Shown: one piece after another, positions 1-7,422 of the stretch
How positions within the stretch are numbered: position 1 is the first letter of the stretch
Layout: each line of letters starts with the position of its first letter
DNA from: a virus
DNA length: 22,875 nt
Virus record (IMG/VR): IMGVR_UViG_3300042519_000275
Coordinates: 1-22,875 of that record
Strand: one strand, 5' to 3'
The notes under the pieces: generated by a model
Databases searched by the model: none
The model's input: the letters and a program-made list of their open reading frames with translations, nothing else
What the model was told of the DNA's origin: nothing
Translations under genes and position numbers: made by a program

Positions 1-11
1 AAATTAGAGCC

Positions 12-251
12 ATGAAAATAGATCAGAAATTTATTGGAGCCAAAGTCAAGAGTAATCTATTGAATAGATACTTTGTGATTGAGGAGGGCAACGAGGAGTT
101 ATATATTAAACTAGGACTTTTGCATATATTTGTAAATAGTGAGCCTAAAATAAAAATAATAAATGTTAAGACTCGAGAGATATCAGACATCAACACTGAT
201 AGTGACAGTAACGGAATATCAGACTCTGACAGCCCCTTATTGGCTCCTTGA
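12..251 (+). CDS. Small hypothetical protein with acidic Ser/Asp tail
   Basis: A 79-residue protein I do not recognise. The first ~58 residues look like a compact folded domain with alternating charged and hydrophobic residues (FVIEEGNEELYIKLGLLHIF). The last ~20 residues are Ser/Asp-rich (DSDSNGISDSDS). The reading frame is open to the left edge, so an earlier start outside the window cannot be excluded, but the ATG at 12 gives a natural N-terminus. Its 3' end overlaps the next gene by 89 nt in another frame. Position just ahead of portal suggests a minor virion or head-associated role; this is inference from context only. Confidence 0.55.
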   Translation: MKIDQKFIGAKVKSNLLNRYFVIEEGNEELYIKLGLLHIFVNSEPKIKIINVKTREISDINTDSDSNGISDSDSPLLAP

Positions 252-531
252 GTTTACGCATGAGCAGAGCTTTGAATCTGTGACTTGCATACTTCCAAAC
301 ATCAGTACAAGCACATCAAGATTTGATGAGTTTGTGATTGAGGATTTGGTGGATGTGACTTTCCCATATGCTGGCTTTTACACATACAGAATATTTGAGC
401 AGACATCTAGCACTAACTTAGATCCTGATCTAGCTGATAATCTATGTGAAGAGGGCCGAGCACATGTGTATGAGATTGACTCACCATCAAATGAATTTTC
501 GACAACAATATTAAATAACATATATGAGTAA
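163..531 (+). CDS. Phage structural-type small protein upstream of portal
   Basis: A 122-residue protein resembling, from memory, a small family seen in Bacteroidetes phages: an N-terminal beta-rich stretch (TSTLIVTVTEYQTLTAPYWL), then a segment like 'LEFTHEQSFESVTCIL', and a C-terminal half with 'YRIFEQTSSTNLDPDLAD'. The family-like pattern begins within the first residues, so the ATG at 163 is a sensible start even though it lies inside the preceding gene. It overlaps the portal gene start by 8 nt. Probably a minor virion component or host-surface-facing accessory of the late operon; exact role unknown. Confidence 0.65.
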   Translation: MLRLERYQTSTLIVTVTEYQTLTAPYWLLEFTHEQSFESVTCILPNISTSTSRFDEFVIEDLVDVTFPYAGFYTYRIFEQTSSTNLDPDLADNLCEEGRAHVYEIDSPSNEFSTTILNNIYE

Positions 532-2467
532 GATCACCAGCTTGTCATTCAGCAAGCAGTATCAATTGCCAATAGAGGAGAAAGATTCTCAAAGAGGCTT
601 TATGAAATGGGGAAAAAAGAATGACTATCCTTTCTTTCTTATTGAGCTTCTGCAAGGTAGTGCCTGGCATCAAGGTATCATCAAGAATAAAACCTACTAC
701 ATTGCTGGAGGTGGCCTTGAGGCAGTATCAGGTGATCTGACTGCTTTCCTTGCCAATCCATTTGCTGACTTTGACATGAATGAGATTGCTCAAAGAATGG
801 CCTTTGATTTTGAGGTGTTTGGTGCAATGGCTGTGATAGGTACATGGAACAGAGAAGGTACCAAGGTGGTGAGATGGGAGCACATGGATATTGATCTTAT
901 CAGAATCACTGAGGATGAGAGACTTTACTATGTATCTGATGACTGGTCAGCTTTGCAGCAATCAGCAGAAAAGACAAATTACAGAAGCTATCCGGCACTG
1001 AATGAGAACAATCGCACTGGATCATTCATTCTGTACTATAAGGAGCCATCTAAGCAAGCAAGAGGTGAGAAAGGAATCTATCCTAAGCCTCCTTACTATG
1101 GTGGTATTACAGCCATTCAGACAGATGTAGATATCTCTAAATTCAATATGTATGAGATACAGAATGGATTCAAGGCTGGTACACTAATTAACCTGGCATC
1201 CGGTGAGCCTGAAACGTCTGAAGAGGAAAGAAGGATAAAAGAACAAATCAAGGGCCGTACACAATCTGTGGAGGATGCTGGTGAGATCATCATCACATTC
1301 AGCAATGGAGCAGATGAAGCTCCTACAGTAATGCCATTGAATGGGAATAACCTACATGAGAGATATGCCATGACTGAGAAGTCAGTGCAGCAGAATATTC
1401 TTGTGGCCCATTCTGTGGTGGCTCCATCCTTATTTGGTATTGCTCCCAATGGATCATTCAACGCAGCTGAGACAGATGACTTGTTTGAGATCTACAAGAA
1501 TACCTACATTAATTCAAGACAGAAGCAGATTGAATGGCTGATGAATTACATGGTACAACTATCAGGTGCCATTGGTACATTGAAGCTAGTTGATGTTCGG
1601 CCAATTGTAGCAGCGGCACCAGTTACAGCAACACCGGTAGATACAGCCTTGAGCACTGATGCTAATCAATCATTAAGCAAAAGTCAGATATCAGCATTGA
1701 TGGACATAGTTGAAAGAGTAAAATCTGATTCTTTATCATCTGATTCTGCATTACATATTGTGATGGCATCATTCCCAACAATTGCAGAGGCACAAGCTCG
1801 CAAGATTGTAGGATTGCCAACAACTACACTATCAAGCTGTGATCACAAGCATGAATTCAGTGCTGATGAGATCACAATATTCTCAGAATATGGTGTTGAT
1901 TCATCTGAATACAAGGTCCTAAAGACAAATATCATTGAATGGGATACACCATCTGATGAGGTATTCAGCAAAGAACAGATGATGTTTGCAACTATTGGTG
2001 AGGTCAAAGCTAATATTTCATCACTAGAGAAATCAATTCTATCAATGCTCATTGCTGGTGAGGATGCATCATCTATTGCAACAGCAACTGGTGCTAGTGT
2101 AGAAGAGATTGCCAAGTCAACTGAGAGACTTATTGACTTTGAATTACTTGTTGATGGGGAGGTGTCTGACTTGGGAAAGCAATTGCTGGATGAAGCTCCA
2201 GCTCCTATTGATCAATTCATGGTGGTATACACTTATAAAGAAAGACCAGGTGTGCCAAAGGTATTGACTAAATCAAGAGACTTCTGCCTTAGACTATTGT
2301 CATTGAATAGACTTTATACAAGGGATGAAATCAACAATATCAGCTCAAGAGTGGATCGTAATGTGTGGAATTACAGAGGTGGGTGGTATACAAATCCTCA
2401 GACTCAAGTAAGTACACCATATTGCAGACATATTTGGGTGCAACAATTAGTTATTAAAAAACAATAA
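524..2467 (+). CDS. Portal protein with C-terminal Cys/His extension
   Basis: A 647-residue portal protein, which would form the dodecameric ring at the capsid vertex for DNA passage and tail attachment. The portal core is about residues 15-350: the N-terminal 'MKWGKKNDYPFFLIELL', the segment 'GIIKNKTYYIAGGG', and the later 'HSVVAPSLFGI', 'NAAETDDLFEIYKNTYINSRQKQIE' region (split here by position only) are typical of Bacteroidetes phage portals. An Ala/Thr-rich linker follows near 360-380. Residues ~490-560 are helical with an HTH-like look. The last 64 residues carry SRDFC (584-588), RGGWY (618-622) and TPYCRHIW (631-638), a pattern I recall from virion proteins of related phages. It is longer than a simple portal because of this extension. 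Confidence 0.85.
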   Translation: MSKITSLSFSKQYQLPIEEKDSQRGFMKWGKKNDYPFFLIELLQGSAWHQGIIKNKTYYIAGGGLEAVSGDLTAFLANPFADFDMNEIAQRMAFDFEVFGAMAVIGTWNREGTKVVRWEHMDIDLIRITEDERLYYVSDDWSALQQSAEKTNYRSYPALNENNRTGSFILYYKEPSKQARGEKGIYPKPPYYGGITAIQTDVDISKFNMYEIQNGFKAGTLINLASGEPETSEEERRIKEQIKGRTQSVEDAGEIIITFSNGADEAPTVMPLNGNNLHERYAMTEKSVQQNILVAHSVVAPSLFGIAPNGSFNAAETDDLFEIYKNTYINSRQKQIEWLMNYMVQLSGAIGTLKLVDVRPIVAAAPVTATPVDTALSTDANQSLSKSQISALMDIVERVKSDSLSSDSALHIVMASFPTIAEAQARKIVGLPTTTLSSCDHKHEFSADEITIFSEYGVDSSEYKVLKTNIIEWDTPSDEVFSKEQMMFATIGEVKANISSLEKSILSMLIAGEDASSIATATGASVEEIAKSTERLIDFELLVDGEVSDLGKQLLDEAPAPIDQFMVVYTYKERPGVPKVLTKSRDFCLRLLSLNRLYTRDEINNISSRVDRNVWNYRGGWYTNPQTQVSTPYCRHIWVQQLVIKKQ

Positions 2468-2470
2468 GAC

Positions 2471-2986
2471 ATGAACTATTTACTATCTGTTGAGAATCTC
2501 AAGAAACTTGGATTGATCCACATGAATACAGATACAAAGATCCTATCTGTATGCATCAAGAGATCACAAGATATTCATCTACAGCCAGCACTTGGAACAC
2601 CTTTGTACAAGGCATTGCTGCATAGAGTTGAAACAAGTACCTGGACAGCGGATTATCTTACACTGATGAATGACTATGTGGTGCCTTGCCTGGTAGCATT
2701 TGTTGACTTCAGAGCTGCTGCAATGCTGAATGAGAAGCTGACTAACAAAGCTGTGGGCCGCCAGTCAGATGAGACAATGACAGCTAATACAGATACAGAA
2801 ACTGTACACCTTAGAGATATGCTCAGAAAGGATGCGTATTTTTACAAAGAAAGATTGATAGGATTCTTGAAAGATGACAATGGTGTCAAATATCCTGAGT
2901 ATTTGGTATGTTGTGATGACAATTCATGCAATGAATCTATGACTAAGGATCAGACTGGATATAAACCTTTTGGATGGATAGTATGA
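2471..2986 (+). CDS. DUF6712-like putative head-tail connector protein
   Basis: A 171-residue, mostly alpha-helical protein directly after the portal gene (3 nt gap). The N-terminus 'LLSVENLKKLGLIHMNTD' and the segment 'QDIHLQPALGTPLYKALLHR' match what I remember of DUF6712, a Bacteroidetes phage family located next to portal genes and suspected to be a head-completion or connector protein. The C-terminus has several cysteines (CCDDNSCNE). Function is inferred from family memory and position; no catalytic motif is visible. Its stop overlaps a possible 41-codon gene (ATGA). Confidence 0.65.
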   Translation: MNYLLSVENLKKLGLIHMNTDTKILSVCIKRSQDIHLQPALGTPLYKALLHRVETSTWTADYLTLMNDYVVPCLVAFVDFRAAAMLNEKLTNKAVGRQSDETMTANTDTETVHLRDMLRKDAYFYKERLIGFLKDDNGVKYPEYLVCCDDNSCNESMTKDQTGYKPFGWIV

Positions 2987-3108
2987 AAAAATTCACTGCA
3001 AGCAAGAAACAAATTGACAAATTAAAAAATTACCTAAATGGAAAAGACTCTAAATCAAATCATGCTGGAGCTGCAAGAGATCGCAACACAGCACAGACAA
3101 ATAAATGA
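2983..3108 (+). CDS. Possible 41-residue basic protein overlapping the next gene
   Basis: An ATG overlaps the stop of the DUF6712-like gene in the ATGA arrangement used throughout this genome, and opens a 41-codon frame ending at TGA 3106-3108. The product is Lys-rich (begins MKKFTASKKQIDKLKNYLNG). It overlaps the start of the following gene by 71 nt in another frame. The first ~20 codons occupy the 54-nt gap that would otherwise be non-coding, which supports a real gene; the later half may be incidental. No function can be proposed. Confidence 0.35.
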   Translation: MKKFTASKKQIDKLKNYLNGKDSKSNHAGAARDRNTAQTNK

Positions 3109-3625
3109 GTTTTTTCAAGGTGACTTCCTTGATGCTATAAGCAGAGATGCTGCACAGTATCCTCTGATGGTGGCAACTTTGCAGCCTAGTGGGATGGGTG
3201 CTGGATATGTGAATGTAAATTTTGTCATCACCATCTGTGACAAGTACAATCATTCTAACTATAGACAAATAAATGAGGTCCATTCAGACTGCTTATTGAT
3301 ATGCAATGATATCAAGACTACACTACAGCAGTACAGATGGACTGAGTTTTCAGATGTCACAGCTGAGATAGGCACAGATCCATTCATCAATCAAGGTCAA
3401 GACATGGTTGCTGGATGGACCATGCTAGTATCTTTGAGAGTATTTGACAATGAAGATTGGTGTGCCATCCCATATGATGATTACGACTTTGAGAATGGGA
3501 ATCCTCCAGCTGGAAATTGTGGTGATCTGACAACGACTTACAATGTGTATGTCAATGGAGTTCTAGAAGATACATTCACACAGAATACAACTGAAAATAA
3601 TACAATCAATATAACACTAAGCTAA
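3038..3625 (+). CDS. Putative neck/tail-terminator-type virion protein
   Basis: A 195-residue protein. Residues 1-~160 form an alpha/beta domain with an amphipathic N-terminal helix (LNQIMLELQEIATQHRQINE) and strands such as 'YVNVNFVITICDKY' and 'GWTMLVSLRVFDNEDWCAIP'. This layout resembles the neck or tail-terminator-like proteins found after portal in Bacteroidetes phages. The C-terminal ~35 residues are Thr/Asn-rich and resemble the linker that begins fibre proteins (TYNVYVNGVLEDTFTQ). It is followed by a TAATG overlap with the fibre gene. Role inferred from position and fold impression. Confidence 0.5.
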   Translation: MEKTLNQIMLELQEIATQHRQINEFFQGDFLDAISRDAAQYPLMVATLQPSGMGAGYVNVNFVITICDKYNHSNYRQINEVHSDCLLICNDIKTTLQQYRWTEFSDVTAEIGTDPFINQGQDMVAGWTMLVSLRVFDNEDWCAIPYDDYDFENGNPPAGNCGDLTTTYNVYVNGVLEDTFTQNTTENNTINITLS

Positions 3626-4305
3626 TGGCAACTACAGATATCAATATCACTACCACTGGATATAAGACAATAAAGGATGAAAGCACAGCACTGACTCAAA
3701 GATCAGTATTGAAATTCGCTGGTGCTGGTGTGACAGCTGCTGATTCAGGAGGTGAGACAGTAGTAACTATACCAGGTGCGCCATCAACAGTATCTTATGG
3801 ACTCTTTGCTCAAAGTGCAAACAGCACTATAATCACGAACACTACTTCAGAAAGCAGTATTATCAATGGTGGTGTAGGTACATTAAGTATACCAGCAAAT
3901 GCATTTCAAGTAGGAGATAGTTTTAGAGCTGTATTTGGTGGTGTAATGAATGCTAATAACAATCAAAATATTAGAATTCGAGTTAAAGCAGGATCTATTG
4001 TTCTATTAGATAGTGGTATACAGAATCTAGGGAGTAGTATTATAAATGATATTTGGTCTTTAAATATTGATTTTACTATTAGAACTATAGGAGCTGCTGG
4101 TGTAGGATCTATTGTAAGTTTAGGAGCATTTCATTATACAAAGACTAACAATGCCTCTGTGCAAGGATTTGGATTTAATACAGTGAATAATACAACATTT
4201 GATACTACAATTTCTAATACATTAAATGTAACAGCTCAATGGGGTACAGCTTCTACGGGGAATAATATATATAGTGACATATTCATACTCAATAAGATAT
4301 ATTGA
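3625..4305 (+). CDS. Tail-fibre-like / receptor-binding candidate protein
   Basis: A 226-residue, beta-rich, Gly/Ser/Thr/Asn-rich protein. Residues ~20-50 contain the phage-fibre type motif 'LTQRSVLKFAGAGVTAADSG' followed by TVVTIPG. The remaining ~170 residues look like a jelly-roll (TNF/C1q-like) head ending 'YSDIFILNKIY'. It overlaps the upstream gene by TAATG and the downstream spike gene by TGATG, so it belongs to the late operon. Base composition becomes clearly richer in A+T after about codon 60, as in the next gene, which suggests modular exchange of the host-binding part. A receptor-binding role is inference. Confidence 0.6.
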   Translation: MATTDINITTTGYKTIKDESTALTQRSVLKFAGAGVTAADSGGETVVTIPGAPSTVSYGLFAQSANSTIITNTTSESSIINGGVGTLSIPANAFQVGDSFRAVFGGVMNANNNQNIRIRVKAGSIVLLDSGIQNLGSSIINDIWSLNIDFTIRTIGAAGVGSIVSLGAFHYTKTNNASVQGFGFNTVNNTTFDTTISNTLNVTAQWGTASTGNNIYSDIFILNKIY

Positions 4306-5717
4306 TGGATAATTTCTTTGATATAACTAAACTCAGACTAAGAAATCTTGAGCAGAATTCAGGGAATGTTACTGATGGTAACAAAGGTGATCTTACTGTC
4401 AGCGGATCAGGAACAGTTTGGAATATCAACACTAATGCTGTAACTGATAACGAAATAAATGATGTTGATGCCGATAAGGTTACAGAATCAGCTTTAAAAA
4501 GATTTACTACGGATACAGAAAAAAGTACCTGGAATGCAAAACAAAATAATATTTCTGCAATATCGGGAGGATCATTTGTATTTGTAAGTCAAAAATCTGA
4601 CTTACCTACACCATCAGCTGGAGTTATCACATTGGCCGATGGAGTTACTTATTTCTTTACAGATGAAATAGATCTTACTGGGGATCGTTTGGTATGTGGA
4701 ATTAATACTACTATTTTAGGAGGCTCATCTGATAATTGCCGAATAAAATCAAGTGGCCTTGTTGGAACTGCACTGATTACATCAAACTATTCACTGCCAA
4801 TAAGAAATATTACAATTGAGGCAAACGTAGCTTTGAATCTTGATGGGGATGGTACTACTACAGCAATAGATTGGTTCGGGGTGAATTTTACAGATTGCCC
4901 TACTATTGGAACTGTCAAAGACTATACTAATTTTATCATGCAAGATTCTGCATTTTTGAATAGTGGTAATATGACATTTGATGGTACAATAGGTACAATA
5001 GGTGCTAGTCAATGCTTATTCAATTGTAATGCATCAGCAACAGCTTTTATTTTAGCTCCTACTCTTACAGTGACTCGCAGATTTAGAATAGTTTACTCAT
5101 CTTTTATTATTCTATCAGGAGAGAAAGCTATTGATTCTAATCCAGCTCCTACAATTCCTGATGATGGATTTATACTAAACTATTGCAACTTTTCAGGTGG
5201 AGGGACTTATCTTGATGGACTTACTCATACATCTTTAAAATCTTTGTTTATAAACAATGTAGGCATTAGCAATACATCTAACGTAGGTCATAACTTCATG
5301 ATCAACAATACAACAAATACTACAATTGGAGTGCCTAATGTGAATGTGTGGGTGAAAGCAGCTGGTACCACTACAGTAGGTAATGGTAATTCCCCTAAAT
5401 GGACACAGCCATCATCAAATAGATTGCTTTATGGTGGTATTATTTCTACTGATTTTATCTATAATGCTGTTGGAACTGTTCAAAGTTCAGCAGCTAATCA
5501 AGTAATATCTGTTACTGTTGCAAAAAATGGTACAATACAAGCTGAATCTGAAATAACAGTCAGAACAGCAATACCTAATCAGCCATATCCATTTGCCATT
5601 CAAGATGTTATTAATATAGCAACTGGAGATTATTTAGAAATCTTTGTTTTGAATACTCAATCCACTGATATTAGAGTGGGAGATTTAAATGTAATTATTC
5701 AAAAAATCACTGGATAA
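4305..5717 (+). CDS. Tail spike with beta-helix and C-terminal jelly-roll domain
   Basis: A 470-residue putative tail spike. The ATG at 4305 is preferred over the in-frame TTG at 4302 because it makes a TGATG junction with the fibre gene. N-terminal ~80 residues contain fibre repeats (KGDLTVSGSGTVWNINTNAV) and a short helical stretch. Residues ~95-330 look like a right-handed beta-helix / pectate-lyase-like fold: short strands, many Asn/Thr/Gly turns, and an initial 'TLADGVTYFFTDEIDL' cap. The last ~110 residues resemble a TNF/C1q-like trimerisation head (NQVISVTVAKNGTIQ ... GDYLEIFVLN). It would bind or degrade a surface glycan; no catalytic residues could be assigned. Confidence 0.65.
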   Translation: MDNFFDITKLRLRNLEQNSGNVTDGNKGDLTVSGSGTVWNINTNAVTDNEINDVDADKVTESALKRFTTDTEKSTWNAKQNNISAISGGSFVFVSQKSDLPTPSAGVITLADGVTYFFTDEIDLTGDRLVCGINTTILGGSSDNCRIKSSGLVGTALITSNYSLPIRNITIEANVALNLDGDGTTTAIDWFGVNFTDCPTIGTVKDYTNFIMQDSAFLNSGNMTFDGTIGTIGASQCLFNCNASATAFILAPTLTVTRRFRIVYSSFIILSGEKAIDSNPAPTIPDDGFILNYCNFSGGGTYLDGLTHTSLKSLFINNVGISNTSNVGHNFMINNTTNTTIGVPNVNVWVKAAGTTTVGNGNSPKWTQPSSNRLLYGGIISTDFIYNAVGTVQSSAANQVISVTVAKNGTIQAESEITVRTAIPNQPYPFAIQDVINIATGDYLEIFVLNTQSTDIRVGDLNVIIQKITG

Positions 5718-5742
5718 GTGGAACAAAACTGCATAATTTAAC

Positions 5743-6018
5743 ATGGATCCAATTGCAATTGCAGCAGCAATCAAAAAGAATGGGATGGTAGGATTATTGA
5801 CTCTCATCCTAGTGTTAATGTTCAATTATTTCACAAGTAGACTTGATGCCGTTGAGGGTAAACTTGAAAGAGTAGAATCTAAATTATATGATTGCCTAGA
5901 GGATCGCATTCAAACAACAGACAATGATATGCATTCAGGTGTAAAGTATCCTGATCTGCTTGTTGGTATATTACCTAAAGAATTAAAATATGAGCCTAAA
6001 AGAAAGATGGCAGTCTAA
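5743..6018 (+). CDS. Small membrane protein with coiled coil (holin/lysis-type)
   Basis: A 91-residue protein with one transmembrane segment near residues 15-30 (MVGLLTLILVLMFNYF), then a coiled coil around 33-55 (LDAVEGKLERVESKLYDCLE), then a soluble tail. This architecture is common in small holin-like or lysis-accessory proteins. It starts the lysis cassette, 25 nt after the spike gene, and overlaps the next small membrane gene. Holin identity is inferred from topology and from the downstream endolysin. Confidence 0.5.
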   Translation: MDPIAIAAAIKKNGMVGLLTLILVLMFNYFTSRLDAVEGKLERVESKLYDCLEDRIQTTDNDMHSGVKYPDLLVGILPKELKYEPKRKMAV

Positions 6019-6196
6019 GACTCCAAAGTTTTGGAAGAAAGTGCAGCGCATTGGTGTAGCACTTGGTGTGATTGGTGCAACTATTGTTGCTGCTCCAGTG
6101 GTATTGCCGGCATCACTTGTCACAGCAGCTGGATACATGGTGGCAGCTGGTACAGTTACAGCTACATTATCACAACTAACTAAGGAAGATAAATAG
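5990..6196 (+). CDS. Small hydrophobic membrane protein, holin candidate
   Basis: A 68-residue protein: a basic N-terminus (residues 1-20, KERWQSKTPKFWKKVQR) followed by about 40 Ala/Gly/Val/Thr-rich hydrophobic residues able to form one or two transmembrane helices, and a short charged tail (TKEDK). It overlaps the upstream gene by 29 nt and is followed by another membrane gene after 2 nt. Size, Ala/Gly-rich helices and position just before the endolysin fit a holin, but no holin family is recognised with certainty. Confidence 0.5.
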   Translation: MSLKERWQSKTPKFWKKVQRIGVALGVIGATIVAAPVVLPASLVTAAGYMVAAGTVTATLSQLTKEDK

Positions 6197-6198
6197 TA

Positions 6199-6495
6199 AT
6201 GTATTCAGAGGGCGGATACACAATGACTTTTGGAGTGCTGCTCTCTCTTGGTTTTATTGCTTTGGGTGTTTGGTATTTTAATAAAATGATTGATTCTAGC
6301 CTGGATCAAAAAGCATGGCTTACAAGATTTGTATCTTTATTACTTGCCGCAATGCTTGGACTTTTTATGGTTGACAAACTTGTCTCGTTTAAAACAAAAC
6401 TATTGACAGATGAAATGTCAGATAGCTTATTTGAGCTAATTAAAAATATTGTCCTGGTAGTATTTGGCTATCAATTTAATGAGAAAACAAAATAA
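6199..6495 (+). CDS. Membrane protein of the lysis cassette
   Basis: A 98-residue protein with two or three hydrophobic segments (GVLLSLGFIALGVWYF; FVSLLLAAMLGLFMV; LIKNIVLVVFGYQF) separated by charged loops. A second in-frame ATG at 6223 (MTFGVLLSLG) is an equally reasonable start, since it begins immediately before the first membrane helix. The stop codon is one base ahead of the endolysin ATG (6497). It may be the holin, an antiholin or a spanin-like partner; the sequence does not decide. Confidence 0.5.
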   Translation: MYSEGGYTMTFGVLLSLGFIALGVWYFNKMIDSSLDQKAWLTRFVSLLLAAMLGLFMVDKLVSFKTKLLTDEMSDSLFELIKNIVLVVFGYQFNEKTK

Positions 6496-6496
6496 A

Positions 6497-6961
6497 ATGA
6501 ATCTATCAGATCACGTCACACTGGCAGAGTTTTGCCATTCAGATACTGCTAAGCGCAGAGGCATAGATAATACTATCACTGATCCAAAGCATCTAGCAGC
6601 TGCAAAGCTCCTATGTGAGAAAGTATTCGAGCCTATGAGATTGCACTTTGGTGTACCTATTCATATCAGCTCCGGCTACAGATCCGGTGCCTTGAATCGT
6701 GCTGTCAAGGGGAGTGCCAGCTCGCAGCATTGCAAGGGTGAGGCTTGTGATCTTGATGCTGACAGATATGGCAAGATAACTAATGCACAGATATTTGAAT
6801 ATATCAAGGAAAACATTACCTTTGATCAGATGATATGGGAGTTTGGTAATGACTCACAGCCTGATTGGGTACATGTCAGCTACAAAGCAAAAGGAAACAG
6901 AGGTCAAATACTAAAGGCCAAAAAGATAAACGGTTCTACCGTATACCTAGCTTTTTCGTAA
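6497..6961 (+). CDS. M15-family peptidase endolysin
   Basis: A 154-residue zinc peptidase of the M15 (VanY/D-Ala-D-Ala carboxypeptidase-like) type that would cut peptidoglycan cross-bridges at lysis. Visible motifs: SSGYRS (58-63), SQHCKGEACD (76-85) with likely zinc ligands His78 and Asp85, and DWVHVSY (123-129) with His126. The start at 6497 is preferred to the in-frame ATG at 6464 because the protein then begins MNLSDHVTLAEF, as in relatives, and does not overlap the upstream gene. It is the last gene before a strong terminator. Confidence 0.9.
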   Translation: MNLSDHVTLAEFCHSDTAKRRGIDNTITDPKHLAAAKLLCEKVFEPMRLHFGVPIHISSGYRSGALNRAVKGSASSQHCKGEACDLDADRYGKITNAQIFEYIKENITFDQMIWEFGNDSQPDWVHVSYKAKGNRGQILKAKKINGSTVYLAFS

Positions 6962-6987
6962 AGCCATCAAATGTGGTAATTTAGGTG

Positions 6988-7016
6988 AGAGTAGTCAGAA
7001 ATGGCTACTCTTTTTT
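6988..7016 (+). terminator. Rho-independent terminator ending the late operon
   Basis: A 9-bp stem AGAGTAGTC / GGCTACTCT (one G-U pair) closes a 6-nt AGAAAT loop and is followed directly by a T tract. It lies 27 nt after the endolysin stop and before the early promoter, so it would end the structural/lysis transcript. Confidence 0.88.
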
Positions 7017-7056
7017 GTGCCCCAATAAAAAAAATGTGAAAAAAATATGATAACTA

Positions 7057-7087
7057 TTTGCATATATAGAAAACTTGAGTACATTTG
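7057..7087 (+). promoter_or_regulatory. Bacteroidetes-type early promoter
   Basis: TTTG at 7057-7060, exactly 19 nt, then TACATTTG at 7080-7087. This is a full match to the Bacteroidetes primary-sigma promoter (-33 TTTG, -7 TAnnTTTG). Predicted transcription starts near 7093-7096, about 30 nt before the ATG at 7125. It also shows that the apparent upstream extension of that gene from 7047 cannot be used on this transcript. Confidence 0.85.
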
Positions 7088-7124
7088 TAAGGTCAATAAG
7101 GCACAAAACAAAAAACACAACGCT

Positions 7125-7373
7125 ATGGAACGCATCTTTGAACCAAAAAACGATCAAGAAAATGAACTTGTAAAAATCATAAAAACAAACCAAGATAAAA
7201 GAAAAAGAAAAAAAGCACTTCAAGAACTTCTTGTATTAAACGGATTAGATAAGAATGATTATTACACCATAAGAAGCAAAGAAGTATACGCAAGAATACC
7301 AAATAGACCGCCAACATGGACTCGTTTTTGGTCTGCGAGTATTGTTTACGATGATTGTATATTAAAAAGATAA
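7125..7373 (+). CDS. Early small basic hypothetical protein
   Basis: An 82-residue protein, unrecognised. The ATG at 7125 is chosen because the promoter -7 element ends at 7087; an upstream in-frame ATG at 7047 lies before the predicted transcription start. The N-terminal half is Lys/Glu-rich and helical (KIIKTNQDKRKRKKALQEL), the C-terminal half has aromatic residues (RPPTWTRFWSASIVYDD). As the first gene behind a strong host-type promoter it may be an early host-takeover factor; that is inference. Its A-rich codon use differs somewhat from the replication genes. Confidence 0.65.
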   Translation: MERIFEPKNDQENELVKIIKTNQDKRKRKKALQELLVLNGLDKNDYYTIRSKEVYARIPNRPPTWTRFWSASIVYDDCILKR

Positions 7374-7381
7374 TAAACCAA

Positions 7382-7406
7382 CGAGGGGTGCGACTCGGTA
7401 ACGCAC
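7382..7406 (+). ncRNA. Candidate H-type RNA pseudoknot leader
   Basis: Two interleaved perfect stems: CGAG (7382-7385) with CTCG (7394-7397), and GTGCG (7388-7392) with CGCAC (7402-7406). Loops are GG, A and GTAA, which is a sterically sensible H-type pseudoknot. It lies between a stop codon and the next ATG (7423), so it could act in cis on translation. No known riboswitch class is recognised. Confidence 0.45.
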
Positions 7407-7422
7407 ACTAATACCACAAAAG

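Noticed and set aside
125-132. TATATTTG inside the first gene as a promoter for the second gene
   Set aside because: No TTTG at the expected 19-nt distance; in A+T-rich coding DNA such 8-mers occur by chance.
1117-1461. Minus-strand open frame of 114 codons inside the portal gene
   Set aside because: It lies wholly within a clearly coding portal region on the other strand, has no recognisable features and no neighbours in the same direction.
7047-7124. Upstream extension of the early gene from an ATG at 7047
   Set aside because: The perfect promoter -7 box ends at 7087, so this ATG lies before the predicted transcription start; ATG 7125 is used instead.
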